A stretch of 64,000 nucleotides of DNA. Source: Thiomicrorhabdus sp033238645 (GTDB taxonomy: Bacteria > Pseudomonadota > Gammaproteobacteria > Thiomicrospirales > Thiomicrospiraceae). Of the stretch, positions 34,534 through 43,943 are shown in pieces (positions within the stretch are counted from its first letter, which is position 1; each line of letters opens with the position of its first letter). The translations under genes and the position numbers were made by a program. A model generated the notes under the pieces. It was not told the origin of the DNA, did no database searches, and worked only from the letters and a program-made list of their open reading frames with translations. The stretch lies in contig BQXR01000002.1 in the NCBI GenBank assembly GCA_033238645.1, forward strand, positions 1-64,000, in the 5' to 3' direction.

Positions 34534-35457
34534 ATGAAGAATACTAAACAACATACTTATCTAAGATATTTAGGAGCCTACCTAAGCGCCCTACTTCTAA
34601 CCTCTTACTGCTCAAGCGTATTTGCGGCTAACTTCTATTCTGCTATGTCTTTAAGAGTCTCGCCAAGTGAACTCATTGAAAGCACTAAAAATGCCAAAGA
34701 GATGAACCGTAATAATGTCGTTATTTTAGATGTTAGGCCAGCAGTTCAATATCAACAAGGTCATATTCCTGATGCTTTAAATCTACCTACCGCTTGGATA
34801 ATGCAAGCTAATCAGCTAATTCAACCCTATAAAATGCAAACTATTTTGCAAAAATTGGGCATTAACACTCTCGACAAAATCATCCTCTATGATGATGGTC
34901 ATTTTAGTGATGCCGCACGTGTTTTTTGGAGTTTAGAAGTCTATGGTATTCACCATGTTCAAGTCCTAGAACACGGTTATCAAGGCTGGCAACAACAGCA
35001 ACAACCCACTAGCCAAATTGAACCAAAGGTAGAAGAAAGCGATTATACCCCCAACATAAACCCTAACGTCATCGCATATAAGCTTCAGACTTTTATTGCC
35101 ACGCACAATCCAAATCAGACAATCATTGATATCAGGCAACCTCAAGCCTATCAAGGAAAGACCTCAAGTACTGCATTCTTTGGCCATATACCAACAGCCA
35201 TCAATATCCCTAGCGCACAGAACTTTGACAACACTTTAAAACAAAGAAAATTGCACTCTATCGAAAATTTAACTAAGCTTTATCAACGACTGTCAAAAAC
35301 AGCACTCATTATTCTCTATGGCGCCAAAGGTCAAGATGCCTGCGTTAGTTATTTTGCTCTAAGAGAACTTAACTATAATGTGACGAACTTTGACGGTGCT
35401 TGGCAAGCATGGAGTAATGATCCTCAACTCACCATAACAACCCCTCAAAAGGAATAG
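34534..35457 (+). CDS. Exported tandem-rhodanese protein lacking the catalytic Cys
   Basis: A 307-residue protein with a signal peptide (about 1-31, ending VFA) and two rhodanese domains (about 45-155 and 170-300). The first has ILDVRPAVQYQQGHIPDALN and an Asp-type loop (YDDGHFSDAAR), as in the inactive N-terminal half of sulfurtransferases. In the second, the loop reads YGAKGQDAC: Gly 263 stands where the persulfide Cys is expected; a Cys is at 270. Sulfur transfer is therefore doubtful unless Cys270 serves. The protein may bind sulfane sulfur or act as a sensor. It lies seven bases before a membrane GGDEF-EAL gene, so a sensing partnership is possible. Confidence 0.85.
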   Translation: MKNTKQHTYLRYLGAYLSALLLTSYCSSVFAANFYSAMSLRVSPSELIESTKNAKEMNRNNVVILDVRPAVQYQQGHIPDALNLPTAWIMQANQLIQPYKMQTILQKLGINTLDKIILYDDGHFSDAARVFWSLEVYGIHHVQVLEHGYQGWQQQQQPTSQIEPKVEESDYTPNINPNVIAYKLQTFIATHNPNQTIIDIRQPQAYQGKTSSTAFFGHIPTAINIPSAQNFDNTLKQRKLHSIENLTKLYQRLSKTALIILYGAKGQDACVSYFALRELNYNVTNFDGAWQAWSNDPQLTITTPQKE

Positions 35458-35464
35458 TTCAATC

Positions 35465-37471
35465 ATGAGAAGCTGGAATCGTCTTAGTATTCGTCAACAG
35501 TTGATTGTCTTGATTACATTTCTAGTTCTCATTATTCAGAGCTCTACTTTTACCCTAATTAGTTGGTTTGATAATAAAGAGCGCCAAACCATGGCAATTG
35601 AACAAGCTCAGACCATGGCAAGGACATTCAACCAAGATTTTATAGAAATACTGTTAAATCCAACCACGACCAAATTAGCCCATATATCACTTGATCTAGC
35701 AGGGTTTCAATCTGTTGATGGCTTAACTCTAATCGATGTTCAAAATCAAAAAACCTATACCTATGGTAAAGATGAGTACACAGATATGTCACTCGTTCAG
35801 CACTTTAATCAGGATGAGCCTGTTTTCAGTAAAGGCCACTGGTATCTGAAGCTACCTATCGCAGTGGATGGTTACACCTTTGGCTACGCTTTAATCATTA
35901 TTGACCCACAACAGTATCAGACACAGGCAAAAGAACGTTTTACCATGTTAATTTGGATGTTTCCTGTTGAACTACTACTGGCTTTATTATTAGCTTGGCG
36001 CCTCAGCGCTCGCTATACAGAACCCTTTACCACGCTGGCAACCGCCATGCAGTCGAATGATATTAGAAACAATGTATTTAATACCGTGAGCACTAAAGCT
36101 GATAACGAGATAAAACACCTGTTTACTGGCTACAATGCCATGATTTCACAAATCAAAACAACCACGGCTGAGATACGCTTTCAAAGTTCACACGACCCAC
36201 TAACCGGGCTGCTTAGCCGCTATGGTTTTGAAACTGAGCTGGCCAAAGCCTTGCACAATGAAAGCCATCAACAGTATGCCTTACTAAAAATTGACTTAGA
36301 CCAGTTTAAACTTATCAACGATACAGCAGGCTTTGCTGCGGGAGATGCACTGCTTAAGATGATTGCACACCACCTTCATCAAAACCTTCCTCAGCAGGCT
36401 GTTATTGCTCGCCTAGATGCCGATGATTTTGCTGCCTTACTACCCATTGGTACCATCAATGATGAAAAGAGCGCAGCCTTAAAGTTACTTGCCTCCCTAA
36501 AAGACTTCCGATTTATCTGGGAAGAGGTTCCTTTAAGTACTTCAGCCTCTTGTGGCTTAGTCTATTTTATTCCCTATGAATATACACAAACGGAGCTAAT
36601 GAAAGCAGCAGATAGCGCCTACAGTACGGCAAAAGCACAAGGCCGTAATAAACTACATATTTACAGTCCTGACGATCAACATAGTAAACAACTCAACCTG
36701 AGTACATTTATTGCCACCCAGATCAAAGAAGCACTGGGTCAAGGTCCCGCTTATTTTGAACTCTACGCTCAAGCCATTGTGCCATTACAAGAAGAGAGTG
36801 ACCAGTTTAGCTATGAGATTCTCATCAGGATGCGTGATCATGATGGTAACCTTATTAACCCAGATGACTTTCTACCCACGGCTGATCACTACAACCTAAT
36901 GGCTGATATTGATAGCTATGTTCTTTGGACCTATCTGGAAACAGTACTTAAACACCCAGAGCATGTTGCACAACTACATTCAGTGCATATTAACTTAGCG
37001 GGCTCATCACTGAACCTCTCTGACTTTCAAGATACCCTCAAAAAAGCCATTGATACCTTTGATTTTCCATGGCATAAACTTGAAATGGAAGTCACAGAAA
37101 CCTCCGCCGTGGGGAATCTAAATACCGCTGCTGAATTTATTAACTTCTTTAGAGGCATGGGGATTGGCTTTGCACTGGATGACTTTGGAACAGGAATGTC
37201 CTCATTTGATTACCTAAAAAATCTACCATTCGATATTATTAAAATTGATGGTAGCTTTGTAAAAGATATGCACAATGATCCTGTTGACCGCACGGTGATT
37301 CGCTATATTCAGGAAATTTGTGATCTGAAAGGTCAGGAAACCGTTGCTGAGTATATCGAGAGTGAAGAGAGTGTCATTGCTCTCCGGGAGATTGGTGTCA
37401 GCTATGGTCAAGGTTATCACTTAGGTAAACCTAAACCTTTAGCTGATTGGATTAATCCACAAGATGAATAA
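35465..37471 (+). CDS. Membrane GGDEF-EAL protein with periplasmic sensor domain
   Basis: A 668-residue inner-membrane protein. A transmembrane helix (about 12-32), a periplasmic domain (about 35-150), a second helix (about 157-176), a HAMP-like linker, then GGDEF (about 235-395) and EAL (about 410-660). The cyclase motif is degenerate (LDADDF), so cyclase activity is unlikely. The EAL domain keeps YEILIRM, the Asn of HINL, EVTET, DDFGTG, the Lys of IKIDGSF and the Glu of AEYIES, so phosphodiesterase activity or c-di-GMP binding is plausible. The layout recalls LapD. It is between the rhodanese-like gene (7 bp) and tmcA (8-bp overlap). Confidence 0.92.
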   Translation: MRSWNRLSIRQQLIVLITFLVLIIQSSTFTLISWFDNKERQTMAIEQAQTMARTFNQDFIEILLNPTTTKLAHISLDLAGFQSVDGLTLIDVQNQKTYTYGKDEYTDMSLVQHFNQDEPVFSKGHWYLKLPIAVDGYTFGYALIIIDPQQYQTQAKERFTMLIWMFPVELLLALLLAWRLSARYTEPFTTLATAMQSNDIRNNVFNTVSTKADNEIKHLFTGYNAMISQIKTTTAEIRFQSSHDPLTGLLSRYGFETELAKALHNESHQQYALLKIDLDQFKLINDTAGFAAGDALLKMIAHHLHQNLPQQAVIARLDADDFAALLPIGTINDEKSAALKLLASLKDFRFIWEEVPLSTSASCGLVYFIPYEYTQTELMKAADSAYSTAKAQGRNKLHIYSPDDQHSKQLNLSTFIATQIKEALGQGPAYFELYAQAIVPLQEESDQFSYEILIRMRDHDGNLINPDDFLPTADHYNLMADIDSYVLWTYLETVLKHPEHVAQLHSVHINLAGSSLNLSDFQDTLKKAIDTFDFPWHKLEMEVTETSAVGNLNTAAEFINFFRGMGIGFALDDFGTGMSSFDYLKNLPFDIIKIDGSFVKDMHNDPVDRTVIRYIQEICDLKGQETVAEYIESEESVIALREIGVSYGQGYHLGKPKPLADWINPQDE

Positions 37472-39743
37472 ATCAAGTCCATTGAAGCTTCTACGCCAGG
37501 CACTTAAAAAACACCACCATCGTGCTTTGGTTATTTTAAGTGGCTCTAGTAGCTGGCAGAACCTACTATTACAAAATCTCTGGGAAGAGAGAGAGTCTGT
37601 ACTGTGGCTAACAGAGACTGATGAAAATCCTCTATCGCAACAAAGCTCTGCCAGAATAAAAAACATGCCCACAAAACAACTCGCCCACCTGCTCGGCCAA
37701 GAGGTTGACTCCGTTGTCTTTAATGTTGTCGATGGCTTGAACGCCAACGCCTTAGGTATCTCGGCAGGCATGATCAGAGCGGGTGGACTGTTAATACTGC
37801 TCACGCCAGAAACTGCTAAATGGCAAACACTGGTGAACCCTGATAACCAACGCTTTTTAAGCAGCCCTTATCAGATAGACCAAGCATTACCCTATTTTAC
37901 TGAACACCTTATTCAGCAGTGGCAACAGAGCGACTCAACCTCAACTGTCTGGTTGAGTGAACAGCAAAATGAACAACAGAATGAACAGGCTCTGCAAAAC
38001 TTTTTGCAGACTTATCAGAACAGCCCCCCCCCTGCCCAAATTAAATTACCAACAAACTGTCAACTCAGTGCTATTACTGCGATTCATAGCGTTGCCTTTG
38101 GCCACCGAAAACGCCCTTTAGTCGTCAGTGCCGACAGAGGCCGAGGTAAAAGTAGTTTATTAGGCTTATCAGCCATAAAGTGCTTGATTGAAGGCAAAGA
38201 TCACATCGTACTGACCGCCAGCCGATTAGACCAAGCAAAGATGGCAATAACCCATGCCCTACAAGCGCTAGCAGAACACATTGGAGTTCATAAACAGCAA
38301 CCTAATCGTATTCAGTTTCACTATCAAGGACAATTAAAGGTCTTTGAATTTATAGCCCCTGATCAGTTGATCTTGCAGCCTTCAAAGGCAGATCTGGTGA
38401 TGGTAGATGAAGCGGCTCACTTGCCAACACCGCTATTAACTCAGCTATTAGAGCGCCATCACCGCATGGTATTTGCCACCACACTTCATGGCTACGAGGG
38501 TTCAGGAAGAGGCTTTGAGTTACGTTTTAAGAAGACCCTAAATCAACTCACCCCCGATTGGAAAAATATTCACCTAAAGGAAGCTATTCGCTGGTCTGAG
38601 AATGATCCACTTGAACAGGCTATCAACCAAGCGTTGTTACTAAGCCCTATGGATCATGCAGATCATGCAGATCAAGAGGGTAAAGAGGGTAAAGAGGGTA
38701 AAGAGGAGATGGAGCAACTCGCTACGCAGCTAACATCATCTGACCTTGACCTGAAACTGATTGAAACTGCCTCGCTCTTAGCGAACCCAGAGCAACTTCA
38801 CGCGCTATTTGATCTACTGGTACAAGCCCACTACCAAACTAGCCCAAATGATCTTCAACAGCTACTCAATGCACCCAATCTTAAAATTATCACCGCACAA
38901 GTAGATCAAAAACTGGTCGGTGTTATGCTCTGTGTAGAGGAGGGAAAAACCCTCTATCAAGGTAAGCGCTTGCATGGACATTTAACTCCTCAGCTGCTCA
39001 TTAAAAATTACGCCACGCCCGATTTTATGATGCTCTCTAGCTGGCGAGTGATGCGCATTGCGGTCAGTCCTAAAATACAGCGACACGGTATTGGTAAAGA
39101 GCTACTCAACTATTTACAGCAGATTGCACAAGCCGCAAAGATAGATTACCTAAGCAGTAGTTTTGGTGCCAGTGATGAACTACTGCCATTTTGGTTTGCT
39201 CAAAACTATAAACCACTGCATATTGGCATCAAACGAGACAAGTCTAGTGGCTGCCACAACCTATTAGTGGCTAAAGCGCTGACCTCTATGGCACAACAGG
39301 CCATCGCTTGCAACCAGCGTGCCTTTCAAGCGCAGTTTCCACATATCCTCATTGAGTCACTGCCTTATCTATCCGCAGGTATGTCTTTGGCAATTCTGAA
39401 AAGCTTTCGTTTCAGTACATTGAAACCACAATTTGAAGAGGCAGCAAATCTATACAAAAACTCAGAACGCCATTATGAGTCTATTAGTGGTCTACTATGG
39501 GAGTGGAGCATTCGAAATCCCGCCATATTAGCCTTGGCGAACGTTGAGGAACAAGCTGTTTGGTGTGATAAAGTGTTGAAAAAGCAGGATTGGAAAACCG
39601 TTGCTGATACCTATCAGCTCGCAGGCAGACACGGCGTTGAATCAGTAATGCAAGCGATGTTAAACAGAGTCCTAACCACCCAGCCAGAACTGATGGCTCT
39701 GGGCAGCTATAAGATCAAATCTAACTTTGGTAAACCACAATAA
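37464..39743 (+). CDS. tmcA: tRNA(Met) cytidine acetyltransferase TmcA
   Basis: TmcA acetylates C34 of elongator tRNA-Met using acetyl-CoA and ATP/GTP. The 759-residue protein has an N-terminal DUF1726 region, the RNA-helicase-like module with Walker A ADRGRGKSS (about residue 222), Walker B VMVDEAAHLP, a GNAT acetyltransferase region (RIAVSPKIQRHGIGKELL, about 530) and a C-terminal tRNA-binding domain. Two unusual low-complexity inserts occur: SPPPAQIK from a C9TGCC word (38024-38040), and an Asp/His/Lys/Glu-rich insert from a 9-bp minisatellite (38652-38705). It overlaps the upstream gene by eight bases. Confidence 0.95.
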   Translation: MNKSSPLKLLRQALKKHHHRALVILSGSSSWQNLLLQNLWEERESVLWLTETDENPLSQQSSARIKNMPTKQLAHLLGQEVDSVVFNVVDGLNANALGISAGMIRAGGLLILLTPETAKWQTLVNPDNQRFLSSPYQIDQALPYFTEHLIQQWQQSDSTSTVWLSEQQNEQQNEQALQNFLQTYQNSPPPAQIKLPTNCQLSAITAIHSVAFGHRKRPLVVSADRGRGKSSLLGLSAIKCLIEGKDHIVLTASRLDQAKMAITHALQALAEHIGVHKQQPNRIQFHYQGQLKVFEFIAPDQLILQPSKADLVMVDEAAHLPTPLLTQLLERHHRMVFATTLHGYEGSGRGFELRFKKTLNQLTPDWKNIHLKEAIRWSENDPLEQAINQALLLSPMDHADHADQEGKEGKEGKEEMEQLATQLTSSDLDLKLIETASLLANPEQLHALFDLLVQAHYQTSPNDLQQLLNAPNLKIITAQVDQKLVGVMLCVEEGKTLYQGKRLHGHLTPQLLIKNYATPDFMMLSSWRVMRIAVSPKIQRHGIGKELLNYLQQIAQAAKIDYLSSSFGASDELLPFWFAQNYKPLHIGIKRDKSSGCHNLLVAKALTSMAQQAIACNQRAFQAQFPHILIESLPYLSAGMSLAILKSFRFSTLKPQFEEAANLYKNSERHYESISGLLWEWSIRNPAILALANVEEQAVWCDKVLKKQDWKTVADTYQLAGRHGVESVMQAMLNRVLTTQPELMALGSYKIKSNFGKPQ
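38652..38705 (+). repeat. 9-bp minisatellite inside tmcA
   Basis: Six 9-bp units: GATCATGCA twice, GATCAAGAG once and GGTAAAGAG three times. They encode DHADHADQEGKEGKEGKE, an in-frame insert in a surface loop. Copy number could vary between strains without shifting the frame. Confidence 0.75.
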
Positions 39744-39775
39744 AAGTTTTGGCACTCTTTGTCTCGCTCTAAAAC

Positions 39776-39812
39776 AAAAAAAGCCCCTGTATCTCCACAG
39801 GGGCTTTCTATT
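39776..39812. terminator. Bidirectional terminator between tmcA and purU
   Basis: AGCCCCTGT and ACAGGGGCT pair around a 6-nt loop, with A7 on the left and T-rich sequence on the right, serving the two convergent genes. Confidence 0.88.
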
Positions 39813-39849
39813 CTTTACGGAACTAATCAGTCATGACCTAAGCAGTCAA

Positions 39850-40704
39850 TTAATCAAAAACCACCGTTTTATTGCCATGAATCAAAACACGATCTTCTAA
39901 GTGGTAACGTAAGCCACGCGATAGTACCGTTTTCTCAACATCTCGGCCTAAGCGACGCATATCATCAATGGTCTGCGAATGGCTCACTCGAATAACATCT
40001 TGCTCGATAATCGGTCCTGCATCTAGTGCCTCCGTGACATAGTGACAAGTTGCACCAATCAACTTCACACCACGTTCACTGGCTTGATGATAAGGACGCG
40101 CACCGACAAAAGAGGGTAAGAAGCTGTGGTGGATATTAATTACTTGTCCTGCATAATCCTTACACATTTTGGGTGGCAAAATTTGCATATAGCGCGCCAG
40201 TACAATCACATCCGCACCATATTCCTGTACTAACACCTCTGCATCTGCAAAAGCCTGAGGTTTTGCATCAGGCAAAACAGGTACGTGATGAAAAGGGATC
40301 TTATACCATTCAACCATTGAACGCAGGTCATCATGATTGGCAATCACGCAAACAATCTCTCCTGGAAGATCACCTTCGTGCCAGCGATAGAGTAGATCTG
40401 CTAAACAGTGTGACTCTTTAGAGGCAAACAGCGCAACTTTTTTAGGGTTTTCTGAGTCTGAGACAAACCACTCCATTTCGAAGTCATCGGCAATCGGTTT
40501 AAAACCTGCTTCGAAAGCGGCTAATCCATCTGGAAGAGAGGAAGCCAAAATCTCATGTCGCATAAAAAACCAACTGTTAACAGGATCAGTATGGTGGTTT
40601 GCTTCCACAATAGACCCCCCCTGCTCAGAAATATATTGCGCAACTTTTGCCACAATCCCGACTTGATCAGGACAGGAAATGACCAAACGATACACCTGAC
40701 TCAT
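39850..40704 (-). CDS. purU: Formyltetrahydrofolate deformylase PurU
   Basis: PurU hydrolyses 10-formyltetrahydrofolate to formate and tetrahydrofolate, balancing one-carbon pools. The 284-residue protein has an N-terminal ACT domain (1-85; RLVISCPDQVGIVAKVAQYI) and a formyltransferase-like domain with the catalytic Asn-His of INIHHSFLPSF and a later Asp in the TEALDAGPII segment. The EQGGSIVEANHH stretch of the ACT domain contains an antisense C7TGCTCA word (40615-40626), using GGG codons for a conserved Gly pair. Confidence 0.95.
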   Translation of the reverse strand: MSQVYRLVISCPDQVGIVAKVAQYISEQGGSIVEANHHTDPVNSWFFMRHEILASSLPDGLAAFEAGFKPIADDFEMEWFVSDSENPKKVALFASKESHCLADLLYRWHEGDLPGEIVCVIANHDDLRSMVEWYKIPFHHVPVLPDAKPQAFADAEVLVQEYGADVIVLARYMQILPPKMCKDYAGQVINIHHSFLPSFVGARPYHQASERGVKLIGATCHYVTEALDAGPIIEQDVIRVSHSQTIDDMRRLGRDVEKTVLSRGLRYHLEDRVLIHGNKTVVFD

Positions 40705-40847
40705 AACGACTTATCTCTTCTATGTTTTCAATATGTGTGCCTATCATACCAAATTACGCCTTGAAACCCTGCAGGTGATTCTAATTCCAGTAAATCTATC
40801 CCTACCTAACCCCAAGCTAATCCCCACCTAATCACTAGGTTTTACGC

Positions 40848-40853
40848 TATAAT
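40848..40853 (+). promoter_or_regulatory. Probable -10 element of xthA
   Basis: TATAAT lies 49 bases before the xthA start. No good -35 hexamer is seen at the usual spacing, so the assignment is tentative. Confidence 0.4.
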
Positions 40854-40901
40854 ACGCGCAATATTTAATGACCATCACAGCATGATAACTCTGGAATTTA
40901 T

Positions 40902-41723
40902 ATGAAAATTGTCTCTTTTAACACCAATAGTATCCGTTTACGTCTGCATCAATTGCAAAACCTAACCGATCGAATCTCGCCTGATATTATTGGTATACAA
41001 GAGACAAAAGTACAAGATCATGATTTCCCTGTAGAAGCCCTAGAAGAGATGGGCTACCACGCGATCTACATTGGTCAAAAAACGCACTATGGTGTTGCTC
41101 TACTCTATAGAAAAGGCCTTGAGTTAGTCGATAGCCAAAAAGGTTGGAAGACCGATGATGAAACAGCTCAAAAACGGATGGTTATTGGTGACTTTAAATT
41201 TGAAGATGGTCAAACGATACGCGTCATTAACGGTTATTTCCCACAGGGAGAGAGTCGAGATCATGAAACTAAGTTCCCTGCTAAAGAGAAGTTTTATCAG
41301 GACTTAATGGCCTACCTAGAAGCGGACTGTGATCCAGAACAGACACTAGCTGTTATTGGTGATTTTAATATCTCGCCGACTGACTTAGATATTGGGATTG
41401 GTGAGCCAAACCGTAAACGCTGGTTACGTGATGGTAAAGCAAGCTTTTTACCCGAAGAGCGTGAGTGGTGGGCAACCCTGTTAAATTGGGGGCTAAAAGA
41501 TACATTCCGTACCCTTCATCCAGAAGAGGACAATGTCTTTAGCTGGTTTGATTATCGCTCTAAAGGCTTTGATCGTGAACCGCGTCGTGGCTTACGTATC
41601 GATACCGTTTTGGCCACAAAATCACTGAATGACAAAGCGATTGCTAGCCACGTTGGTTATGAAGAGCGTGCGATGGAAAGACCATCCGACCATGCACCAA
41701 TATGGACAGAGTTTAAACTCTAA
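40902..41723 (+). CDS. xthA: Exodeoxyribonuclease III
   Basis: This AP endonuclease and 3'-exonuclease acts in base-excision repair. The 273-residue length is typical. Catalytic features: the Asn of FNTNSIR, the metal-binding Glu in GIQETKV (about 35), NGYFPQGE, GDFNISPTD (about 152-160) and the C-terminal SDHAPIW with the catalytic His. It is followed by a flavin reductase gene after 67 bases, likely on the same transcript. Confidence 0.96.
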   Translation: MKIVSFNTNSIRLRLHQLQNLTDRISPDIIGIQETKVQDHDFPVEALEEMGYHAIYIGQKTHYGVALLYRKGLELVDSQKGWKTDDETAQKRMVIGDFKFEDGQTIRVINGYFPQGESRDHETKFPAKEKFYQDLMAYLEADCDPEQTLAVIGDFNISPTDLDIGIGEPNRKRWLRDGKASFLPEEREWWATLLNWGLKDTFRTLHPEEDNVFSWFDYRSKGFDREPRRGLRIDTVLATKSLNDKAIASHVGYEERAMERPSDHAPIWTEFKL

Positions 41724-41790
41724 AATCAAACGAAACTTTGCTAGCAACAATCAGCCAATACCGTTAAGTTTGGTTAATACAGGAAACCTT

Positions 41791-42468
41791 ATGTCCGCTA
41801 TCCACCCTTTAAAAGTGGTTCATGTTGAATCTCTCGCAGATCACATTATTCAGTTATTGCTGAAGCCAGACTTTCCCATCCGTTATGCTGCTGGTGATTA
41901 CATTATGCTAGGCTTTGATCGTGAAGATCTCAAGCCGTTCTCTATCGCATCTGCTCCAAGAGAGGATGGACTCATTGAGTGCCATATCCGTATTCAGTCA
42001 GAGACTGATTGGATGCAGAGACTGGCGGCTGTCAGAGTCGGTGATCAGCTGATAATGGAAGACCCTAAATCACAAATTATGCTTCAGCCTGCACACCAAC
42101 CGATTATTCTGGTCGCGGGAGGGACAGGCTTTGCGCCAATGAAAGCGATTCTAGAAACACTGGTTAAAGAGCACGTTGCGGTACCCATCCACCTCTACTG
42201 GGGTGCAAACTCTGTTGAGGAGCTCTATATGCATAAAGAGATGTTGGCGCTAACGCATATGCATGGCAATATTGAATATATTCCTGTTATCTCTAATACT
42301 GATGCAAGCTGGGATGGCTTAAAAGGCTATGTACATGAGCAAGTGCTTAAACAACACCCCTCTCTAAAACACGTTACCGCCTATATCTGTGGCCCTTGGG
42401 AGATGGTTCAAAAAGCCAAAAGTGACTTTACAGAAGCTGGCTTAGAGCCATCGGCATGTATTTTCTAA
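41791..42468 (+). CDS. NAD(P)H-flavin reductase, Fre/LuxG-like
   Basis: A 225-residue ferredoxin-reductase-fold protein without the ferredoxin domain. FAD binding is shown by LKPFSIASAPRE (about 48-59), and NAD(P)H binding by LVAGGTGFAPMKAILE (about 105-120) and the C-terminal ICGPWEMV. Family members reduce free flavins or supply reduced FMN to partner enzymes. The open frame extends back into xthA, but the ATG at 41791 is preceded by AGGAAA and matches the family start. Confidence 0.88.
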   Translation: MSAIHPLKVVHVESLADHIIQLLLKPDFPIRYAAGDYIMLGFDREDLKPFSIASAPREDGLIECHIRIQSETDWMQRLAAVRVGDQLIMEDPKSQIMLQPAHQPIILVAGGTGFAPMKAILETLVKEHVAVPIHLYWGANSVEELYMHKEMLALTHMHGNIEYIPVISNTDASWDGLKGYVHEQVLKQHPSLKHVTAYICGPWEMVQKAKSDFTEAGLEPSACIF

Positions 42469-42695
42469 ATACAGTTCACGCTCTCTGCTCTCGATACTTC
42501 AATGAGATCCTAACGGAAGAAAATCCCTTTGTTATTACACCACTCCGCCTCAACTATGCAATATTCGGCTTATACCAGTCAGGTATTAATACCGTGCCTT
42601 TTGAGTCAGAAACGGGTAGAGAACTCAGTTTTGAAGACAGCGAATTACAGGTACAATGCTACTTTAACCCAAGACTTAAGGTTTTATGGACTTGA
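42456..42695 (+). CDS. Possible small protein overlapping the flavin reductase end
   Basis: An open frame of 79 codons. It overlaps the flavin reductase end by 13 bases and the convergent hemY end by 12. The sequence past the first 20 residues reads like a real protein (LRLNYAIFGLYQSGINTVPF, FEDSELQVQCYF), with no recognised domain. No clear ribosome site is visible. It could be a true small gene translated by coupling or a chance ORF. Confidence 0.3.
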   Translation: MYFLNTVHALCSRYFNEILTEENPFVITPLRLNYAIFGLYQSGINTVPFESETGRELSFEDSELQVQCYFNPRLKVLWT

Positions 42696-43883
42696 TTTAA
42701 ATGCGTTAGATTCAACATTCTCTAATTTTAAAATAGCCTCTTTATAGATCAATGCAGCTTGGTTATCTTGACCTTCCGCTTCATAGCACTGTGCCAGTGC
42801 ATGGAATGTCTCTATCTCTGGCTGTATTTTCAGACTCGATTTCAAGTAAGCCTGACTACGCCCCCAAAGCTGCGCAGCGCCAGCAATGCGACCTAAAGAG
42901 AGTAATAAAACAGGGTTATCCTCTTGCCCCTTTAGCCACTTTTCTGCCACTTGTAGTTTGGCTAAAGCTTCGCTAGAGTTTAAGCGACCGTATTGATAGA
43001 CTAGTCGATCACTCCACTGTTTCTTAAGGGCTTTCTCAATTAAGGTCACTAAGCCTTCCTGCCCCCCCCTGCTCATTTTCTGTTCGATATATTCAGTCAA
43101 AATAGCAGGCGTCAGTTTCTGCTTAGAGGTTAACTTATTCCATAAAGTCTCTAATAAAGCATCCTCTTGAGCTAAAGCCAACTGTCCTGCTAAGATCTGT
43201 TGTTCTAGTTCTGCCAGAGCAGGTTTATCAAAAGCATTTCTTCTTTTAAGTTCTGGAAATAACTTAGCTAAACGATCCCATAGTTTGAGTTGGCGGAGTG
43301 CTAAAGCAAACTCTGCCAGTACCGTGACATATTTAGGTGCCTGCTCATATAGTGCTTCTAGGATCAACAGGGCAACCTCGGGTTGTGATTCTGTTAGTAG
43401 TCGTGCCTCCACTAAACCAATGGTAATGGTCTCATCAATATAAGCCTCTCTGGCCTGAGACAAGTAGCGATCTCTTCGATCATAAGCTTTTTGATTGTGT
43501 GCCATTTTCGCCGCACTCAGGTAGTGAACCAGACCCGCCTCACTATTTTTGGCACTCTTAATCAGCTCTTTCTCAGCTTTATGCCAGTCACCATACTCCA
43601 AAGCAACCATGCCTTTGGCCATAGAACTTTCTGCTTTACTATATTGACGCAGACGACGACGGCGACGCCAAACCAGTGGAATACTCCACAGGTTTAACAC
43701 CAACCGAACTAACAGATAGCCCACTATAAAAATTGTAATCAACAGACCGAGCAGGAACGTTAGGCTGGTCTCTATCACCCAATCATTCCAAACCATCGAC
43801 ACTTGACCATTATCGTATAACATCAATGTCGCTAAGCTGGTGCCGACTAAAAAGACCACTGCCCAAATAATAATCAATCGCAT
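42684..43883 (-). CDS. hemY: HemY-type TPR protein of heme biosynthesis operon
   Basis: HemY of the proteobacterial hemCDXY operon (not protoporphyrinogen oxidase). The 399-residue protein has two N-terminal transmembrane helices (about 3-22 and 40-62) and then TPR repeats through the rest (for example YLSAAKMAHNQKAY, LSLGRIAGAAQLWGRSQAYLKSSL). It is thought to scaffold late heme enzymes; the detailed role is not settled. The SRGGQ residues are encoded by an antisense C8TGCTCA word (43062-43074). It is the last gene of the operon. Confidence 0.93.
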   Translation of the reverse strand: MRLIIIWAVVFLVGTSLATLMLYDNGQVSMVWNDWVIETSLTFLLGLLITIFIVGYLLVRLVLNLWSIPLVWRRRRRLRQYSKAESSMAKGMVALEYGDWHKAEKELIKSAKNSEAGLVHYLSAAKMAHNQKAYDRRDRYLSQAREAYIDETITIGLVEARLLTESQPEVALLILEALYEQAPKYVTVLAEFALALRQLKLWDRLAKLFPELKRRNAFDKPALAELEQQILAGQLALAQEDALLETLWNKLTSKQKLTPAILTEYIEQKMSRGGQEGLVTLIEKALKKQWSDRLVYQYGRLNSSEALAKLQVAEKWLKGQEDNPVLLLSLGRIAGAAQLWGRSQAYLKSSLKIQPEIETFHALAQCYEAEGQDNQAALIYKEAILKLENVESNAFKSSP

Positions 43884-43943
43884 ACGATTTCCTTCTAAAT
43901 TCTATTAAATCCAAGTTAAATAGATCGCTTATAGCAGTACGCT

